A stretch of DNA of 24,908 nucleotides, from the NCBI GenBank assembly GCA_017461285.1, contig JAFTYS010000082.1, positions 1 through 24,908 on the forward strand, in the 5' to 3' direction. A program made the position numbers and the translations under genes. Origin of the DNA: Bacteroidales bacterium. Lineage in GTDB: Bacteria; Bacteroidota; Bacteroidia; Bacteroidales; UBA932. Each line of letters opens with the position of its first letter. Position 1 is the first letter of the stretch. Of this stretch, positions 24,029 through 24,908 are shown piece after piece. The notes under the pieces were generated by a model. It saw only the letters and a program-made list of their open reading frames with translations, was not told the origin of the DNA and did not search any database.

Positions 24029-24908
24029 TCACTGTTCCTTTTCCGCTATCCTTAATTTGGCACTGCGTGCCCTTGTATTCGATGCTATCTCGCTTTCCTG
24101 AGGCAGTATAGGCTTTCTGTTTACCGCCTTCAGAGGGGCTTTCGAGTTGCCGTAGAAATCCTTCTCCACCTTTCCGTCTATGTTTCCCGCCTTTATGAAG
24201 TTCTTCACCATCCTGTCCTCGAGAGAGTGGTAGGTGATCACGACCAGCCTTCCTCCCGGCTTCAGGGATGCAGCCGCTCCAGACAGGAACTTCTCGAGGG
24301 ACTTCATCTCCTGATTCACTTCGATCCTCAATGCCTGGTAGACCTTTGCGAGGAACTTGTGCTCTGCGAATTTCGGCAGGGCAGCCTCAATCGCTTTTCC
24401 CAGGTCGCTCGTGGTCTCTATCCTCGCGTTTTCCCTTGCCTTGCAGATCATCTGTGCAATCCTTCTGCTGTTGTCGACTTCTCCGTACAGCCTCAGTATC
24501 TTCTCGAGTTCCTCCGGCTCATAATCGTTGACGATGTCTGCCGCTGTCATCTGTCCTTCCTGGTTCATCCTCATGTCCAGCGGAGCGTCGTACCTGAATG
24601 AGAATCCTCTTTCCGCCGTGTCGAACTGGTGGGACGACACTCCGAGGTCGGCAAGAACTCCGTCTATTCCTTCCGGACAGCCCTGATGGATGATGTGGTT
24701 GTGGATCCAGCGGAAGTCGCTCCTTATCAGCGTAAGTCTCTGGTCATCAGGCTTATTTGCGATCGCATCGCTGTCGCGGTCAAAGGAAATCAGGTGGCCC
24801 TCAGGGGAAAGTCTCCTGAGGATCTCGCAGCTGTGTCCTCCTCCTCCGAAGGTGGCGTCTGCATATATTCCTGACGGTGAGCCGATCAAAGCTGAAACGC
24901 TTTCATCA
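24029..24908 (-). CDS. rsmH: 16S rRNA m4C1402 methyltransferase RsmH (MraW), 5' end outside window
   Basis: RsmH adds the N4-methyl group to C1402 in the ribosomal P site using SAM. The visible part carries the SAM-binding DATFGGGGHS, GVLADLGVSSHQFD, RGFSFRYDAPLDMRMN and the late TYHSLEDRMVKNF, all characteristic. A frame beginning at TTG (24889) stays open upstream through DESVSAL to the window edge, which matches the conserved LLDE region. The TTG is therefore internal, and the true start lies beyond 24908. The gene is usually second in dcw clusters after mraZ. It ends 1 bp before ftsL. Confidence 0.95.
   Translation of the reverse strand, partial: DESVSALIGSPSGIYADATFGGGGHSCEILRRLSPEGHLISFDRDSDAIANKPDDQRLTLIRSDFRWIHNHIIHQGCPEGIDGVLADLGVSSHQFDTAERGFSFRYDAPLDMRMNQEGQMTAADIVNDYEPEELEKILRLYGEVDNSRRIAQMICKARENARIETTSDLGKAIEAALPKFAEHKFLAKVYQALRIEVNQEMKSLEKFLSGAAASLKPGGRLVVITYHSLEDRMVKNFIKAGNIDGKVEKDFYGNSKAPLKAVNRKPILPQESEIASNTRARSAKLRIAEKEQ

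Noticed and set aside
24887..24889. TTG at 24889 as the rsmH start
   Set aside because: The frame stays open to the window edge with conserved-looking residues (DESVSAL), so the gene begins outside the window.
1..24908. Search for defence systems, CRISPR arrays, insertion sequences, phage genes, tRNA or rRNA genes
   Set aside because: No spaced direct repeats, transposase or phage-like proteins, or tRNA-like cloverleafs were seen. Gene content is mostly core cell-wall, division and translation genes. The only repeat with mobile character is the truB palindrome.

Overview
The window comes from a member of the Bacteroidota, most likely order Bacteroidales. Three things support this. Several intergenic regions carry the -33 TTTG / -7 TAnnTTTG promoter pattern typical of that phylum. 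Start codons generally lack strong Shine-Dalgarno sequences. The division and cell-wall (dcw) gene order, the MraY insert and the PASTA-tailed FtsI fit the phylum. Genus cannot be fixed from this sequence.

Layout. (1) At the left edge is the 5' end of rpsO (ribosomal protein S15, minus strand), divergent from a plus-strand operon of three genes: a predicted alpha/beta-hydrolase lipoprotein, a YgjP-type zinc metallopeptidase-fold protein, and an unrecognised secreted protein (268-2341). The two divergent promoters sit side by side at 188-250. (2) A 939-residue secreted protein with four NPCBM-like beta repeats (2349-5168, minus) follows; only 7 bp separate it from the convergent operon. (3) rpiB-truB-MATE transporter form a tight minus-strand operon (5209-7938). 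truB carries an in-frame insertion that is a 116-bp cruciform-like palindrome, starts with TTG, and lies in the same frame as rpiB, one stop codon away. (4) A small plus-strand operon of two tiny membrane proteins (8124-8445) has a consensus promoter that abuts the first start codon, and a bidirectional terminator overlaps the second stop codon. (5) From 8483 to the right edge is a nearly complete dcw cluster read right to left: rsmH (cut by the window edge), ftsL, ftsI, murE, mraY, murD, ftsW, murG, murC, ftsQ, ftsA, ftsZ, then gltX. Every junction up to ftsZ is either a gap of 13 bp or less or an overlap, so it is probably one long transcription unit. gltX has its own -7 promoter element. 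murF, ddl and murB are absent from this stretch; mraZ, if present, would lie outside it.

How the genes work together. MurE, MurD and MurC build the UDP-MurNAc-peptide (MurF must be elsewhere). MraY and MurG make lipid I and lipid II. FtsW and FtsI polymerise and crosslink septal peptidoglycan. FtsL and FtsQ are the divisome scaffold, FtsA and FtsZ the cytoskeletal ring, and RsmH methylates 16S rRNA.

Most of the window is ordinary core genome. The most unusual feature is the palindromic repeat embedded in the truB coding sequence. The tiny membrane-protein operon with a possibly leaderless mRNA and the NPCBM-repeat protein with a hydrophobic glycine-rich insert come next. No CRISPR array, insertion sequence, tRNA or rRNA gene was seen.
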